Both the position numbers and the translations under genes were made by a program. Shown here piece after piece: positions 17,860-26,851 of a stretch of DNA of 64,000 bases; within the stretch, counting starts at the first letter, position 1, and each line of letters opens with the position of its first letter. Source of the stretch: Polaribacter marinus (GTDB lineage: Bacteria; Bacteroidota; Bacteroidia; Flavobacteriales; Flavobacteriaceae); contig NZ_JAKQYM010000007.1 of NCBI RefSeq assembly GCF_022662535.1, forward strand, positions 1 through 64,000, in the 5' to 3' direction. The notes beneath the pieces were generated by a model, which had not been told where the DNA came from, made no database searches, and saw only the letters and a list, made by a program, of their open reading frames with translations.

Positions 17860-18585
17860 TTACTTTGCAGAAATACTTCCACCAGAAGTAGATTTTTTAT
17901 TTATTTGTTTTGGATTTCCTTTGTAATCGATGTCTCCTCCACTAGTTGCTTTAGCATCTAATTTTTCTGAAGCAAAAATGTTGATATCTGCACCACTTGT
18001 TGCTTTGGTAATGGTGTTTTTACTTTTTAATTTGTAAGCATCTATTGAAGCTCCACTTGTTGCGTTAGAAGTATGATGGGTTGTTGTACCAGAGATTTCA
18101 ATATCTGATCCACTTGTAGAATTTGTTTCTACGCTTGTAGCATTTACAGAAATATTAATATCTGCGCCACTTGTTGCAGTTATGGAAATTTGGTTTGTAT
18201 TAATAATGGTTTTACTATAAACATCACTACCGCTTGTTGCTTTTAAAAGATCTAAGTTTTTAATTGTAACATGTACTTTTTTTGCTTTGGCTCTCCAAAT
18301 ATTTTTTTCTGAATATACTTTTAAAACTCCATCCTCAACTTCTGTAATAATAATATCGTGTAAATTTTCATCTGCTTCTACAGTTATTTGATTTTTAGGA
18401 CCTTGAGTGATGTATAAATCAATTCCAGTACTTACTTTTATTCCGGTAAAATTTTCGGAAGTTTTTCTGTTTTGTGAAATTACATTTTTGTTGCCATTTA
18501 TTCGGTTAAACATATCTACTCCGCAAGAAGAAAACATGGAAGTTATTAATAAAAATGTTATAATTTTTGTGATTGAATTTTTCAT
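17860..18585 (-). CDS. Head-GIN / DUF2807 lipoprotein
   Basis: 241 residues with a lipoprotein signal ending in 'SMFSSC', so the mature protein is probably lipid-anchored at the outer membrane. The DUF2807 domain is made of short beta-helix turns: the motif (A/S)TSG(A/S/G)(D/S)I occurs seven times between residues ~115 and 241. The conserved 'NFTGIKVSTGIDLYITQG' start of the domain is present. Such proteins often sit with PspC-domain proteins and PadR regulators, as here. Function is not established. Confidence 0.88.
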   Translation of the reverse strand: MKNSITKIITFLLITSMFSSCGVDMFNRINGNKNVISQNRKTSENFTGIKVSTGIDLYITQGPKNQITVEADENLHDIIITEVEDGVLKVYSEKNIWRAKAKKVHVTIKNLDLLKATSGSDVYSKTIINTNQISITATSGADINISVNATSVETNSTSGSDIEISGTTTHHTSNATSGASIDAYKLKSKNTITKATSGADINIFASEKLDAKATSGGDIDYKGNPKQINKKSTSGGSISAK

Positions 18586-18689
18586 GAGTTTAGGTTTTTT
18601 TAGAATTAATACGTTTCAAAAGTCTTTTAATAGACGTATAAAATCAAAGCTTGGTTACTCAATTGTGGTTTTTTATGGTTGAATTGATT

Positions 18690-20360
18690 TTAAATAGTTT
18701 TGTTAGTGTCTTCTTCGATCTCTATTTTACAGTCTGTGCATTTTAAAACTTCTTCTGTCATAATATAATGATGATTCACCATTTCTTTGTCATAAGTATC
18801 TGTTGTGTTTGCAACATTATTTAAGAAGTTTTTTGTGGAATAATCAAAGTAAATAGTTGTGTTTTTGGTGAGATATAAAGTGATATTTATTTCTTCATCC
18901 TTCCAAATATTTTTAAAATTAGAGAGAAAGTATGCATCTAAAAGCATCGTGTTGTCTATAACTTCATAATTATATATAATGTTCTCAGCATTTTTATTTG
19001 CTTTATGGCTGTTTTTTCCACGAGATTCTTTTTGAATAATTATGTATGATTCATCAGAATTACTCTTTTTTACATCAACTTTAATATTAGAAGTGTAAAT
19101 CATAGGACGGTCATCGATTTCTATTTCATATTTATGTGTACTTCTTCTTAAGTTATGCTGATAGTATAAGTTATCATCATTTATCATTTTTAAAGTAATA
19201 GTATCATTTGCGGTTATATTTATAGTGTTTTTATTTACTTTTTGGCCATAATTTGCATGTGATGTTCCAAACTCTAATCCAGTAAAAATTAAACCTAGTA
19301 AAGCAATAATCCAAATACCTAATAAGGTTAAAGAAGTAGTTTTACTTAATTGTTTTACACTGTTAGAAAGAATTCTTAATCCTAAAATAAATAAGATTAA
19401 AAACGGAATTCCGATCAATAGAAACGCAAACGTAGTTAATAGCCATCTTGGTAAAATAGAATCATAAAAAAATGGTGGATATTGTAGGTAATCTCCATCA
19501 ACATTTAACCATTCTAAACTTCCTACAGAAAACCCTCCAATAATTAGAGATAAAATAACAGCAGCAGCAACAAAGACTAAAATAGCACCAATAAACTTTC
19601 CTATGACTTTAAAGAAGACAAGAATAATTTTACCTAGCGTATTTAGAAAATCTTGTAAGCCATTATTTTTTTTGGTCTTTGCTGAAAAATTTTTGCTGAT
19701 TTTTTCAGAAAACTCATTGGCACCATCTTTAATTTTTTCTGAGGCTTTATTTGCAAATTCAGAAACATTTTCAGAAACATTATTAAACTCTTCTCTAATT
19801 TTTTTTTCGATGTTATCTATATTTACAGGTTCTCCTTCCATTTGTAATTTTTCTGCAGTAGTTTTAGCTTCTGGCAGTAAAATCCAAAGAATAATGTAAA
19901 CTAAAAATCCAAATCCTGCACCAAAGAAAAGTGCTAATAAACCAAGGCGAATCCAAATGGTATCTACATCAAAATAATGAGCAATTCCAGCTGCAACACC
20001 TCCTAAAAATTTATCATCACCATCTCTAAATAGTTTTTTTCCAGAAGAGTTATTTCTTTTGTAAGAATAACTAGCATCATTGTAAGATTCTTCTGCTTCT
20101 GCATAGTCTTCTGGTTGTCCCATTATTACTATAATGTCATCAATATCACTTTCATTTACAACCTGTCTAGAGTCTGTGATTTTTTCTGATAAGAGTTCAC
20201 TAATACGTGCTTCAATATCAGCAATAATTTCATTTTTTCCTTGAGGATCATCGCTTAAAGATCTAGAAATAGATTCTAGATATCTTTTTAATTTTTGATA
20301 GGCAACTTCATCTATATGGAAGAAAAATCCGCCTAAATTTATGTTGATTGTCTTATTCAT
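18690..20360 (-). CDS. PspC-domain membrane protein
   Basis: 556 residues. Residues ~1-90 form a conserved N-terminal region ('INLGGFFFHIDEVAYQKLKRYL'). Residues ~108-170 are a PspC domain: 'FRDGDDKFLGGVAAGIAHYFDVD' followed by a transmembrane segment. A helical region, three or four further transmembrane segments (~240-365) and a C-terminal periplasmic domain follow. PspC proteins sense or transmit envelope stress. It overlaps the PadR gene by 8 bases. Confidence 0.88.
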   Translation of the reverse strand: MNKTININLGGFFFHIDEVAYQKLKRYLESISRSLSDDPQGKNEIIADIEARISELLSEKITDSRQVVNESDIDDIIVIMGQPEDYAEAEESYNDASYSYKRNNSSGKKLFRDGDDKFLGGVAAGIAHYFDVDTIWIRLGLLALFFGAGFGFLVYIILWILLPEAKTTAEKLQMEGEPVNIDNIEKKIREEFNNVSENVSEFANKASEKIKDGANEFSEKISKNFSAKTKKNNGLQDFLNTLGKIILVFFKVIGKFIGAILVFVAAAVILSLIIGGFSVGSLEWLNVDGDYLQYPPFFYDSILPRWLLTTFAFLLIGIPFLILFILGLRILSNSVKQLSKTTSLTLLGIWIIALLGLIFTGLEFGTSHANYGQKVNKNTINITANDTITLKMINDDNLYYQHNLRRSTHKYEIEIDDRPMIYTSNIKVDVKKSNSDESYIIIQKESRGKNSHKANKNAENIIYNYEVIDNTMLLDAYFLSNFKNIWKDEEINITLYLTKNTTIYFDYSTKNFLNNVANTTDTYDKEMVNHHYIMTEEVLKCTDCKIEIEEDTNKTI

Positions 20361-20697
20361 TTGTAGTTGGTTTTGTGCTAATTACTTGGTTTACTGCATT
20401 TAATAAATTACTCCATGTTTTGTCTAATTCTTTTAAAAACATGCCTCCGTTTTCTGTTAAAACGTAATATTTTCTTGGTGGCCCAGAGGTTGATTCTTCC
20501 CATCTGTATGTTAGTAAACCTGCGTTTTTTAAGCGAGTTAATAACGGGTAAATGGTTCCTTCAACCACAATCATTTCTGCGCTCTTTAGCGTTGATAGGA
20601 TTTCAGAAGTATATGCATCACCTTTTTTTAAGATGGATAAAATGCAATACTCTAAAACACCTTTTCGCATTTGTGCTTTTGTGTTTTCTATCTTCAT
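20353..20697 (-). CDS. PadR-family transcriptional regulator
   Basis: 114 residues, typical of the short PadR-s2 type. The winged helix is visible: 'GVLEYCILSILKKGDAYTSEILSTLKSAEMIVVEGTIYPLLTRLKNAGLL', followed by the wing 'PPRKYYVLTENG'. It is encoded upstream of and overlapping the PspC gene, and probably represses its own operon in response to envelope stress. Confidence 0.92.
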   Translation of the reverse strand: MKIENTKAQMRKGVLEYCILSILKKGDAYTSEILSTLKSAEMIVVEGTIYPLLTRLKNAGLLTYRWEESTSGPPRKYYVLTENGGMFLKELDKTWSNLLNAVNQVISTKPTTNE

Positions 20698-20716
20698 TTA
20701 TTGTGGTTTATAATGA

Positions 20717-21142
20717 TTATTTTATGAATTTTATAGTGAATGGATATTTGTAATTTTCTCCTTCTTTAGCTTTTAATGAAGCAATAATAACTAAAGCCAT
20801 TCCTATTAAATAAATTACTCCTGCTATAGATCCAAATCCTATAAAACCAAAAAGATCATTAGAACTAAAATTAATATCTAAGTGATTATAACTAGTAAAA
20901 TCTCTAAATAAGTTTCCAAGATAAAATGTGCCAATAAAAAAAGTTAGTATCAATACATAAAGAGTGTAGCTAATATTAAAGTTAACGGCTTCTTTTCCTT
21001 GTTCGTCTAAAAAATTACTTCTTTCTTTTAGTGTTTGCCATGCAATTAGCGGTGTAATTATATTGCCAAATGGAAATATAAAACCAGCAAAAGCAGAGAT
21101 GTGTATTAAAAATGCGTTGGTATTTTCGTTATTTTGTTTCAT
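20717..21142 (-). CDS. DUF4870 membrane protein
   Basis: 141 residues with three or four hydrophobic segments and the DUF4870 features 'HISAFAGFIFPFGNIITPLIAWQ' and 'LDEQGKEAVNFNISYTLY'. It is the first gene of the PadR/PspC/DUF2807 operon. A CAAATATA sequence at 21174-21181 reads as TATATTTG on its strand and is a good -7 box about 32 bases upstream. Confidence 0.88.
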   Translation of the reverse strand: MKQNNENTNAFLIHISAFAGFIFPFGNIITPLIAWQTLKERSNFLDEQGKEAVNFNISYTLYVLILTFFIGTFYLGNLFRDFTSYNHLDINFSSNDLFGFIGFGSIAGVIYLIGMALVIIASLKAKEGENYKYPFTIKFIK

Positions 21143-21173
21143 GTTTTTATAAACTATATAATACTTTCTTATG

Positions 21174-21215
21174 CAAATATATATCTTTAAAAAGGTATTA
21201 TGTAATGCATAGTAC
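21174..21215 (-). promoter_or_regulatory. Promoter and possible PadR operator for the DUF4870-PadR-PspC operon
   Basis: On the minus strand 21181-21174 reads TATATTTG (-7 consensus). Just upstream, GTATTATG (21195-21202) and CATAGTAC (21208-21215) form an inverted repeat with one mismatch and a 5-base gap, placed where a repressor would block the promoter. PadR is the obvious candidate, but its site is unknown here. Confidence 0.4.
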
Positions 21216-21333
21216 TAAATTTAACATTTATTTAACATTTATGTTATATAGAAAAAACAATAAGAATGTTTGTTAACTATTGATTTATAACCCCCAAAAA
21301 GAAAAATACAAAACGAATATTTTAGAAAATCTT

Positions 21334-21364
21334 CATAAAACCCTATGAAATAAAGGGTTTTATG
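21334..21364. terminator. Inverted repeat, possible repressor-transcript terminator
   Basis: Perfect 11-base arms CATAAAACCCT (21334-21344) and AGGGTTTTATG (21354-21364) with a 9-base loop. It lies downstream of the minus-strand repressor and could end its message, though no long T run follows on that strand. It might instead be part of the transposase-binding region. Confidence 0.4.
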
Positions 21365-21605
21365 TGGTATGGTGTTTTTTTAATGAAAAATTAAAATGAA
21401 CATTATCTGTAATTTAGTGCACTTTTACTATCATTATTCAGCTTGTTAGTGCTACTTCTCTATAACTAACTATCATTAGCGTGTGATTTTGCCTTTATTT
21501 CTACTGTTTAAAAGGAATTTAAACAAAGTTTAACCCTTGTTTATATGTTTTTATTGGGCTTTTTTTTAACGATTTAAAAGTATTCTTTTTGGGCTTTAAA
21601 TATTA

Positions 21606-21641
21606 ATGGGTGTAGTTATGGGTGTAATTATGGGTGTAATA
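21606..21641 (+). repeat. Triple 12-base direct repeat
   Basis: Three units of ATGGGTGTARTT in tandem (21606-21617, 21618-21629, 21630-21641). In frame they read as a 12-codon micro-ORF, MGVVMGVIMGVI, stopped by TGA at 21642. Whether it is a protein-binding array or translated is unclear. Confidence 0.7.
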
Positions 21642-21780
21642 TGAATTGTATAAATACTTTTGAAAAATACCCTATAATGTCTTTTAATAATTTAAAATAT
21701 TATAAAAAACAAGTTTATATGTACCTATAATACAGGTTTTTTGTATTGTCTATGTGGTTATTATGCTGGAAAACAGGAGT

Positions 21781-22623
21781 TTAGTTTTTTATTTTGTGCT
21801 TTTCTATAGGTTCTGATACTTTTGACAGCTTTTTTGCAAGATTAAGATGTTGCTTTATGAGTAGTATCTCGCTCTCCAGATCATTCATTTTATCGTGAAG
21901 ATCTGCTGGGTCTGCTAAATCATGAAGTAATGCCATTTTAACTTCCCAAATTTCTGATATAAACTGAGTTTCTAGAGCAAAAGAAGGAAACTCTTTTCTG
22001 TTATCTGACTTGCAATAGAGTGTTCCGTATTTTTCTATTCGATTTAAACAACGCTTAACTACAACACCATGTTCTTTTGTGACCAGGACGTAAATACGGT
22101 TATCTTTTATGTCATCTATCCAGTTTTCTACAAATTGACCAACTACTGTTGAATGATGGTGTAAAGTTGGTAGCATAGAGAATCCTGCCACCTGAAACAT
22201 TCTGAAAATTCCATTTCTTAAATTGGGTAAGCTATATGTTGGTAGTTTTTCTATGAACTTGGGATCTGCATATCCATTAAGGTAGCCAGCTTGCGCTTTT
22301 ACAGGTACTAGGACAATGTTGTCTTCATTGTTTTTATCTATAGTTATTACTTGTGGGGTTTTGCTTTCGATCTTAGGTGGTTCTGGAGTGTTTGATTTCA
22401 TGTCTCCTTGGCCGTTGATTAGCCACTCTAAAGAAAAGCCAAATTCTTTAGAGAATTGTGCGATTACATCTATAGAAACATTCATTCTTTCTTTCAGTAT
22501 TTCTGAAAATGTGCTTTTCCCGATATGTAGTTTCTGTGCAATTTCTGACTTTTGAACCTTTGGGTTTTCAGAAATAATGAAATTCACCGCAGTTATAAAC
22601 CTTTGATTTACAAGTTTTTTCAT
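21781..22623 (-). CDS. Phage repressor with S24 (LexA/CI-type) peptidase domain
   Basis: 280 residues. N-terminal helix-turn-helix at ~residues 24-45 ('KSEIAQKLHIGKSTFSEILKE'), a linker, and a LexA-like S24 peptidase domain: probable self-cleavage site A112-G113 in 'VKAQAGYLNG', catalytic Ser149 in 'GFSMLPTL' and Lys190 in 'GVVVKRCL'. This predicts a CI-like repressor that inactivates itself upon RecA activation, so the prophage may be inducible by DNA damage; Mu's own repressor is not of this type. A short coiled coil ends the protein. It is divergent from the transposition operon. Confidence 0.92.
   Translation of the reverse strand: MKKLVNQRFITAVNFIISENPKVQKSEIAQKLHIGKSTFSEILKERMNVSIDVIAQFSKEFGFSLEWLINGQGDMKSNTPEPPKIESKTPQVITIDKNNEDNIVLVPVKAQAGYLNGYADPKFIEKLPTYSLPNLRNGIFRMFQVAGFSMLPTLHHHSTVVGQFVENWIDDIKDNRIYVLVTKEHGVVVKRCLNRIEKYGTLYCKSDNRKEFPSFALETQFISEIWEVKMALLHDLADPADLHDKMNDLESEILLIKQHLNLAKKLSKVSEPIEKHKIKN
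22567..22581. promoter_or_regulatory. Operator-like site inside the repressor gene start
   Basis: TTCAGAAATAATGAA; its exact reverse complement TTCATTATTTCTGAA occurs at 22641-22655, 74 bases away in the divergent control region. A perfect 15-base inverted pair flanking the repressor start suggests paired repressor sites. Confidence 0.55.
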
Positions 22624-22640
22624 AATATTTTATTTTAAAA

Positions 22641-22678
22641 TTCATTATTTCTGAATTATTATTTGTTTAATTCAGAAA
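22641..22678. promoter_or_regulatory. Repressor operator region over the early promoter
   Basis: TTTCTGAATTA (22648-22658) and TAATTCAGAAA (22668-22678) are perfect 11-base inverted arms with a 9-base gap that covers the -33 box (TTTG, 22662-22665) of the early promoter. The left arm overlaps the 15-base copy of the site at 22567. A repressor bound here would block transposition-gene transcription. Confidence 0.65.
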
Positions 22679-22694
22679 ATCTGTATTATATTTG
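22662..22694 (+). promoter_or_regulatory. Early (transposition operon) promoter
   Basis: TTTG at 22662-22665, a 21-base spacer, and TATATTTG at 22687-22694: a full match to the Bacteroidetes sigma-A promoter. Transcription would start near 22700 and read the small HTH gene and transposase. Confidence 0.75.
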
Positions 22695-22737
22695 TAACTC
22701 AAAATATACACACACATTTTACACACACAACAAATGT

Positions 22738-22920
22738 ATGGAAAAAAATAGAATAGAAATTTCTGTGGTACATAAAAAAGAATTACAGAACACGCACAGA
22801 ACTAGTATGACTACTGTTCAACAAAGCTTAGATTTTTACAATAACTCGCCTTTAGCACATGCTATTAGGAAGGATGCTAAAAAACTTCTTTTGGCAGAGG
22901 CAGAGAAAATTCAAGATTAA
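22738..22920 (+). CDS. Small HTH-like early regulator (Ner/Cro position)
   Basis: 60 residues from ATG 22738, the first in-frame ATG after the predicted transcription start; the frame is open further upstream, but that part contains the promoter. The segment 'KELQNTHRTSMTTVQQSLDFYNNSPLAHAIRKDAKKLL' looks like a helix-turn-helix followed by a conserved 'IRKDA' helix. Its place between the repressor and transposase matches Mu ner or lambda cro. Homology is weak by eye, so the call rests on position as much as on sequence. Confidence 0.6.
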   Translation: MEKNRIEISVVHKKELQNTHRTSMTTVQQSLDFYNNSPLAHAIRKDAKKLLLAEAEKIQD

Positions 22921-22925
22921 TAATT

Positions 22926-25016
22926 ATGCAAAAAACAAATCCTTACGAGTATTACGAAGATAAGCTAGGAGTCAAAATTAAATTTTTGATTTCTGACAAA
23001 TCCAGAAGTTCTGAAAGTTTGGATTTGATTAAGTATCGTTCTTTGTCTCATAGAATGAATTCTAAAACATGTTCTGAAAAACAATTAAGAAGATCTTCTC
23101 TTGGTTTGGATGCGTTGATAGAGTTTAATTCTTTGTCTCAAGAATGGCGAGACCGAATTACTGTAAAGTTTGGAGCTCCCGTTGAACAAATTAAACAAAG
23201 CTGGTTTGCTAAACATTATATAGCTGATAAAGCTGCTTTTGATTTTTATGTTGCTCATAGATATGGAGATAACAATGATAAGAAGTTAAAACTAGATTTA
23301 GTAGAAAAGTACACTTATAATGCATCTGTTTTAAATACTGTTTTAAAGGTAAAAAAGAATAGAAAGGCATACGCAAAAGCGTTAGGTGGTGTTTCTTTTA
23401 ATATTTGGGAGAGCTTATCTAAAGATGTAAATGCATTTAGAGATGTTGCACATGATCTGCCAACAACTCCAGATAGTTTACGTTACAAAACTACTCGATT
23501 TCAAAAAGAGGGTTATTCGGCCTTAATATCTGGAAAATTGAAATTAAAGAATGCTAGGAAGGTTAAAGAAAAAGAGCAGTTTGCTTTGTTGGAAGAGCTT
23601 ATTAATAAGCATCAAAATTTTGACAATGTATTTATTGCTGACATGTACAACTTGGTTGCAAGCAAAATGGAATGGGAGACAATTAGTCCTGGAACCGTTG
23701 CTAATATAAAATCTGATAAGAAACTTGAAACTTTTGCAGGTAGACAAGGTAAAAAAGGTCTAAAAACAAAAATGCTAATGCAGCATAAACGTTTTGCACC
23801 AACTGCGCCAATGAAATATTGGACACTTGATGGTTGGGACGTGGAGCTTTTGTATCAAAAACGAGTTATTAATAAAGATGGCCATAAAGTGACTACATAT
23901 CATAATAGGCTTACAATGGTTGTGGTTTTAGATCCTTTTAATAAATATCCTGTTGGTTATGCTATTGGAGAGCGTGAAACACCTCATTTAATTAAACATG
24001 CTATACAAAATGCAATAAGCCATACTAAAGACTTATTTGGAAGTTATTTAAAGCCTCACGAATTGCAGTCTGATAATTATCAGATTAAAAATTTGAGACC
24101 TTATTACGAAAAAGCAACTGCAAATTTTAATCCTGCAGGAGTTGGAAACTCTCAAGCCAAAATTATTGAGCCTTGGTTTAAGTACTTGAATACTAAGAAG
24201 TGTAGAATTTATGATAATTGGTCTGGATTTAATACCAATACAGGATCTAAAAATCAGCCAAATGTTGAAGTAATGAATAAATTGAAAAAGAACTTCCCTA
24301 CTAGAGAAGGACTTGAAAAGCAAATTCATTACATCATGAACCAGGAGCGCAAACAGTTGGAGCGTGAATATATTGCAGGTTTTAGAAATACAGAAGATGA
24401 ATTCCGCCACGTAATATCTAAAGAAACTTTCTTATTGACTTTAGGTTTTGAAACTGAGTTTAACACTTTGCGAGGTGAAGGTTTACGAACATCTATTAAT
24501 GGAAGCTACCGTTGGTTTGACAGCTTTGATATGAACTTTAGAAAGCATTCTGCGGAGAAATGGAAAGTACATTATTTAGAGGGCAACTTAGATGATGCAT
24601 TGGCTGTGAGTACTGATGACTCTTACAGGTTTCCTGTAATTGAGAAGTATGTAGAGGGAATGGCATTAGCAGATAGATCTCATCTTGATGAGATTGAGAG
24701 AGATAAGATTGATAGTTTTAATAGGTCTGCTGTAAAATACATTAAGCAGAACAATATTGATAGGGCGTCTACTGTAGAAACTTTATTTGCTTCGAATCCA
24801 GAATTGAACCAAACGACTGCAAAATTACTTCTTACAGATAGTGCTGGACAGCATAAAATACACAAACGTAGAGCATCAGAAGGGGTAAAGGCAGGTAAAA
24901 AGAAAGTGATTTCAATTGATGTAAAAGAGGCGCAAACAGTAGCTACAACCTTTGAAGATAAACAACTAGAATATTTAAAAAGTAAGGTAAACGCATCAGA
25001 TTATTTAGAAGATTAG
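22926..25016 (+). CDS. MuA-like DDE transposase
   Basis: 696 residues, the size of MuA. Candidate catalytic triad: D302 in 'YWTLDGWDVEL', D383 in 'ELQSDNYQI' and E415 in 'QAKIIEPWFK', spaced as in the Mu transposase core. The region before it holds DNA-binding helices; the region after it contains the beta-barrel-like domain and a basic C-terminus ('KIHKRRASEGVKAGKKK') that would contact the ATPase partner. It should integrate the phage genome and replicate it by transposition, acting at the repeated sites near both ends. Confidence 0.95.
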   Translation: MQKTNPYEYYEDKLGVKIKFLISDKSRSSESLDLIKYRSLSHRMNSKTCSEKQLRRSSLGLDALIEFNSLSQEWRDRITVKFGAPVEQIKQSWFAKHYIADKAAFDFYVAHRYGDNNDKKLKLDLVEKYTYNASVLNTVLKVKKNRKAYAKALGGVSFNIWESLSKDVNAFRDVAHDLPTTPDSLRYKTTRFQKEGYSALISGKLKLKNARKVKEKEQFALLEELINKHQNFDNVFIADMYNLVASKMEWETISPGTVANIKSDKKLETFAGRQGKKGLKTKMLMQHKRFAPTAPMKYWTLDGWDVELLYQKRVINKDGHKVTTYHNRLTMVVVLDPFNKYPVGYAIGERETPHLIKHAIQNAISHTKDLFGSYLKPHELQSDNYQIKNLRPYYEKATANFNPAGVGNSQAKIIEPWFKYLNTKKCRIYDNWSGFNTNTGSKNQPNVEVMNKLKKNFPTREGLEKQIHYIMNQERKQLEREYIAGFRNTEDEFRHVISKETFLLTLGFETEFNTLRGEGLRTSINGSYRWFDSFDMNFRKHSAEKWKVHYLEGNLDDALAVSTDDSYRFPVIEKYVEGMALADRSHLDEIERDKIDSFNRSAVKYIKQNNIDRASTVETLFASNPELNQTTAKLLLTDSAGQHKIHKRRASEGVKAGKKKVISIDVKEAQTVATTFEDKQLEYLKSKVNASDYLED

Positions 25017-25017
25017 T

Positions 25018-25230
25018 ATGGAAGGAATTTTAAAACAACTGAAAAAACAACGAGAGAAATTAGTAAAAGCTGCTGAGCATAGAGATAAATATTATTCTAA
25101 CAGATCGGAAGCTTGGAAAGATAGTGCAACAGGAGTTATTTATAATGAAAAAACAGGAGAAATAGCTGACGTAGTTGCCTCTTTAGATATTACAATAACA
25201 GAATTAGATAACCTTTTAAATGATTGTTAA
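25018..25230 (+). CDS. Small early protein, unknown
   Basis: 70 residues, largely helical and charged ('LKQLKKQREKLVKAAEHRDKYY'), probably a short coiled coil. Starts 1 base after the transposase stop and overlaps the MuB-like gene. I do not recognise a family. Tight spacing on both sides supports a real gene. Confidence 0.6.
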   Translation: MEGILKQLKKQREKLVKAAEHRDKYYSNRSEAWKDSATGVIYNEKTGEIADVVASLDITITELDNLLNDC

Positions 25231-25231
25231 A

Positions 25232-26182
25232 ATGGATTTAAACACAAAACAACAGATTGCCAAAGCTACCCAAAAGTATATTGACACCCACTCACTTACT
25301 TACTCTGATGTAAATAGGTTGGCAGGTGTGCCTAAAGAATATTTAGTAAGTATTTTGAAAGGTGTTTTTACATATAACGCTGGAAAGGATAAGGTGGGAG
25401 AAATACCAGAAAAGTATTTTTCTTTATTGGCAACGATGGCTGATTATTCTAATAAAAAGAAATATTGGCACATTAGGCAAACTACCCAAATGTTGCAAAC
25501 TTTAGAGATTTTACAAGATGCTAGAGATAACTCTGTAACTAGAGTTATTATTGGAGAAACTGGCTGCGGAAAAAGTCACACTTTGAACTTATTTAAAAAG
25601 AAGCATCCTGCAGAAGTGTTTACCATTGTTGTTGGTTCTGAAGATACTTTGAATGATTTGCTTTATAAGGTTTGTACGGCTTTAAAAGTACCTGTAAAAG
25701 GGAGCAGATCTTCTAAGATTAGAGAAATATCTAGAAGTCTAGAAGCGTTAAGACTTAATGGCAGAAAGCCAATTTTAGTGTTTGATGAGTGCGAGTACAT
25801 GAAACCTGCAGCACTATGCTCTATAAAAGAGTTCTATGACTATTTGGATAAAAAATGTAGCATCACTTTAATTGGAACTGAGCAGCTTAAACAAAATATT
25901 GAAAGGCTACGTAATAGAGATGCTAAAGGAATACCACAATTATACAGACGTATAAAATTTGGGTTTAGACATTTAAGACCTATCAACAGAAAGTTTACAG
26001 ATTTCTTACAAGAAATAAAAGATAAGAAACTAAAGGTTTGGTTACAGCAAAACTGTGCCAATTATGGAGAGTTGCATGATGTTTTAGTGCCTTGTATAAA
26101 AGAATCTGAACGTTTAGAGCATCCTTTAGACTTGCCTTTTGTATTAATGGTTTTAGGGTTACATAATGAAGATGCTGCCTAA
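25232..26182 (+). CDS. MuB-like AAA+ ATPase (transposition target selector)
   Basis: 316 residues from ATG 25232 (an upstream in-frame ATG at 25220 overlaps the previous gene and is the alternative). It has an N-terminal HTH-like region, Walker A GETGCGKS (residues 108-115), Walker B 'KPILVFDECEYM', and a sensor-like 'TLIGTEQLKQNIERL'. This matches the AAA_22/MuB-type partner of DDE transposases, which binds target DNA and activates strand transfer. The order A then B is that of Mu. Confidence 0.9.
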   Translation: MDLNTKQQIAKATQKYIDTHSLTYSDVNRLAGVPKEYLVSILKGVFTYNAGKDKVGEIPEKYFSLLATMADYSNKKKYWHIRQTTQMLQTLEILQDARDNSVTRVIIGETGCGKSHTLNLFKKKHPAEVFTIVVGSEDTLNDLLYKVCTALKVPVKGSRSSKIREISRSLEALRLNGRKPILVFDECEYMKPAALCSIKEFYDYLDKKCSITLIGTEQLKQNIERLRNRDAKGIPQLYRRIKFGFRHLRPINRKFTDFLQEIKDKKLKVWLQQNCANYGELHDVLVPCIKESERLEHPLDLPFVLMVLGLHNEDAA

Positions 26183-26184
26183 TA

Positions 26185-26850
26185 ATGCAAGAACCAAAAG
26201 TAAAAAAAACAAAGTTAAAGCGAGTTTTAACGGTTGCAGATATCACCAATCAAAAAGTACAGAGAATACCTTTTGAAGATGAGTTTTTAGAGGTTTTTGG
26301 GCAGCCACAAAACAGAGGGGTTTGGTTTGTATATGGAACTTCTGGAAGTGGGAAAAGTACTTTTATAATGCAACTTGCAAAAGAGTTTTCTAAGTATTAT
26401 AAAACGCTTTATGATCCATTAGAAGAGGAGACCGATGATAGTGATTTTATTGAACGTGTGGCTCTCGTGAATATGCAAGATGTAGGCTCTAATTTTCATG
26501 CGCAACAATATGATTTAGACGAGCTGAATATTTATTTAGAAAAGCGAGGATCTCCAAAAGTAGTGATAATTGATAGTGCTACGTATTTTTTTAAAAATTG
26601 GAATGAATACTTAGCTTTTAAAAACAAATGGCAAACCAAGAAAATAATCATAGTTATTGGCCACGCTGAGGGGAAAAACCCTAGAACTGAGCTTGAAAAG
26701 AGTATTAAATATAACGCCAAGATGAAAGTATTTGTTTCGGGATATTTAGCGATAAACCAGGGTAGAACATTTGGAACTAAGAACACATTTATTACTTGGC
26801 CAGAAGGTTATGACAAATTAAGAGGACAAGATGCACACAAAGAAAATTAG
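26185..26850 (+). CDS. Second P-loop ATPase of the early operon (RecA-like)
   Basis: 221 residues with Walker A GTSGSGKS (51-58) and a Walker B-like 'PKVVIIDSATYFF'. The fold looks RecA/AAA_24-like. 'IIIVIGHAEGKNPRTELEKSIKYNAKMKVFVSG' fits the sensor region. Mu has no counterpart; it may load or remodel replication or transposition complexes. It starts 2 bases after the MuB-like gene. Confidence 0.75.
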   Translation: MQEPKVKKTKLKRVLTVADITNQKVQRIPFEDEFLEVFGQPQNRGVWFVYGTSGSGKSTFIMQLAKEFSKYYKTLYDPLEEETDDSDFIERVALVNMQDVGSNFHAQQYDLDELNIYLEKRGSPKVVIIDSATYFFKNWNEYLAFKNKWQTKKIIIVIGHAEGKNPRTELEKSIKYNAKMKVFVSGYLAINQGRTFGTKNTFITWPEGYDKLRGQDAHKEN

Positions 26851-26851
26851 A

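Larger units (their letters stand above)
21216..21780. other. Non-coding left end of the prophage
   Basis: There is no gene of convincing length in this 565-base stretch. It contains the putative left end (about 21242), two similar sites GAAAAAACAATAAGAATGT (21251-21269) and GAAAAATACAAAACGAATAT (21301-21320), an 11-base-arm inverted repeat at 21334-21364, two copies of ACTATCATTA (21428-21437 and 21469-21478), and a triple 12-base repeat at 21606-21641. Repeated sites near the end fit transposase-binding sites of a Mu-like phage. Confidence 0.6.
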
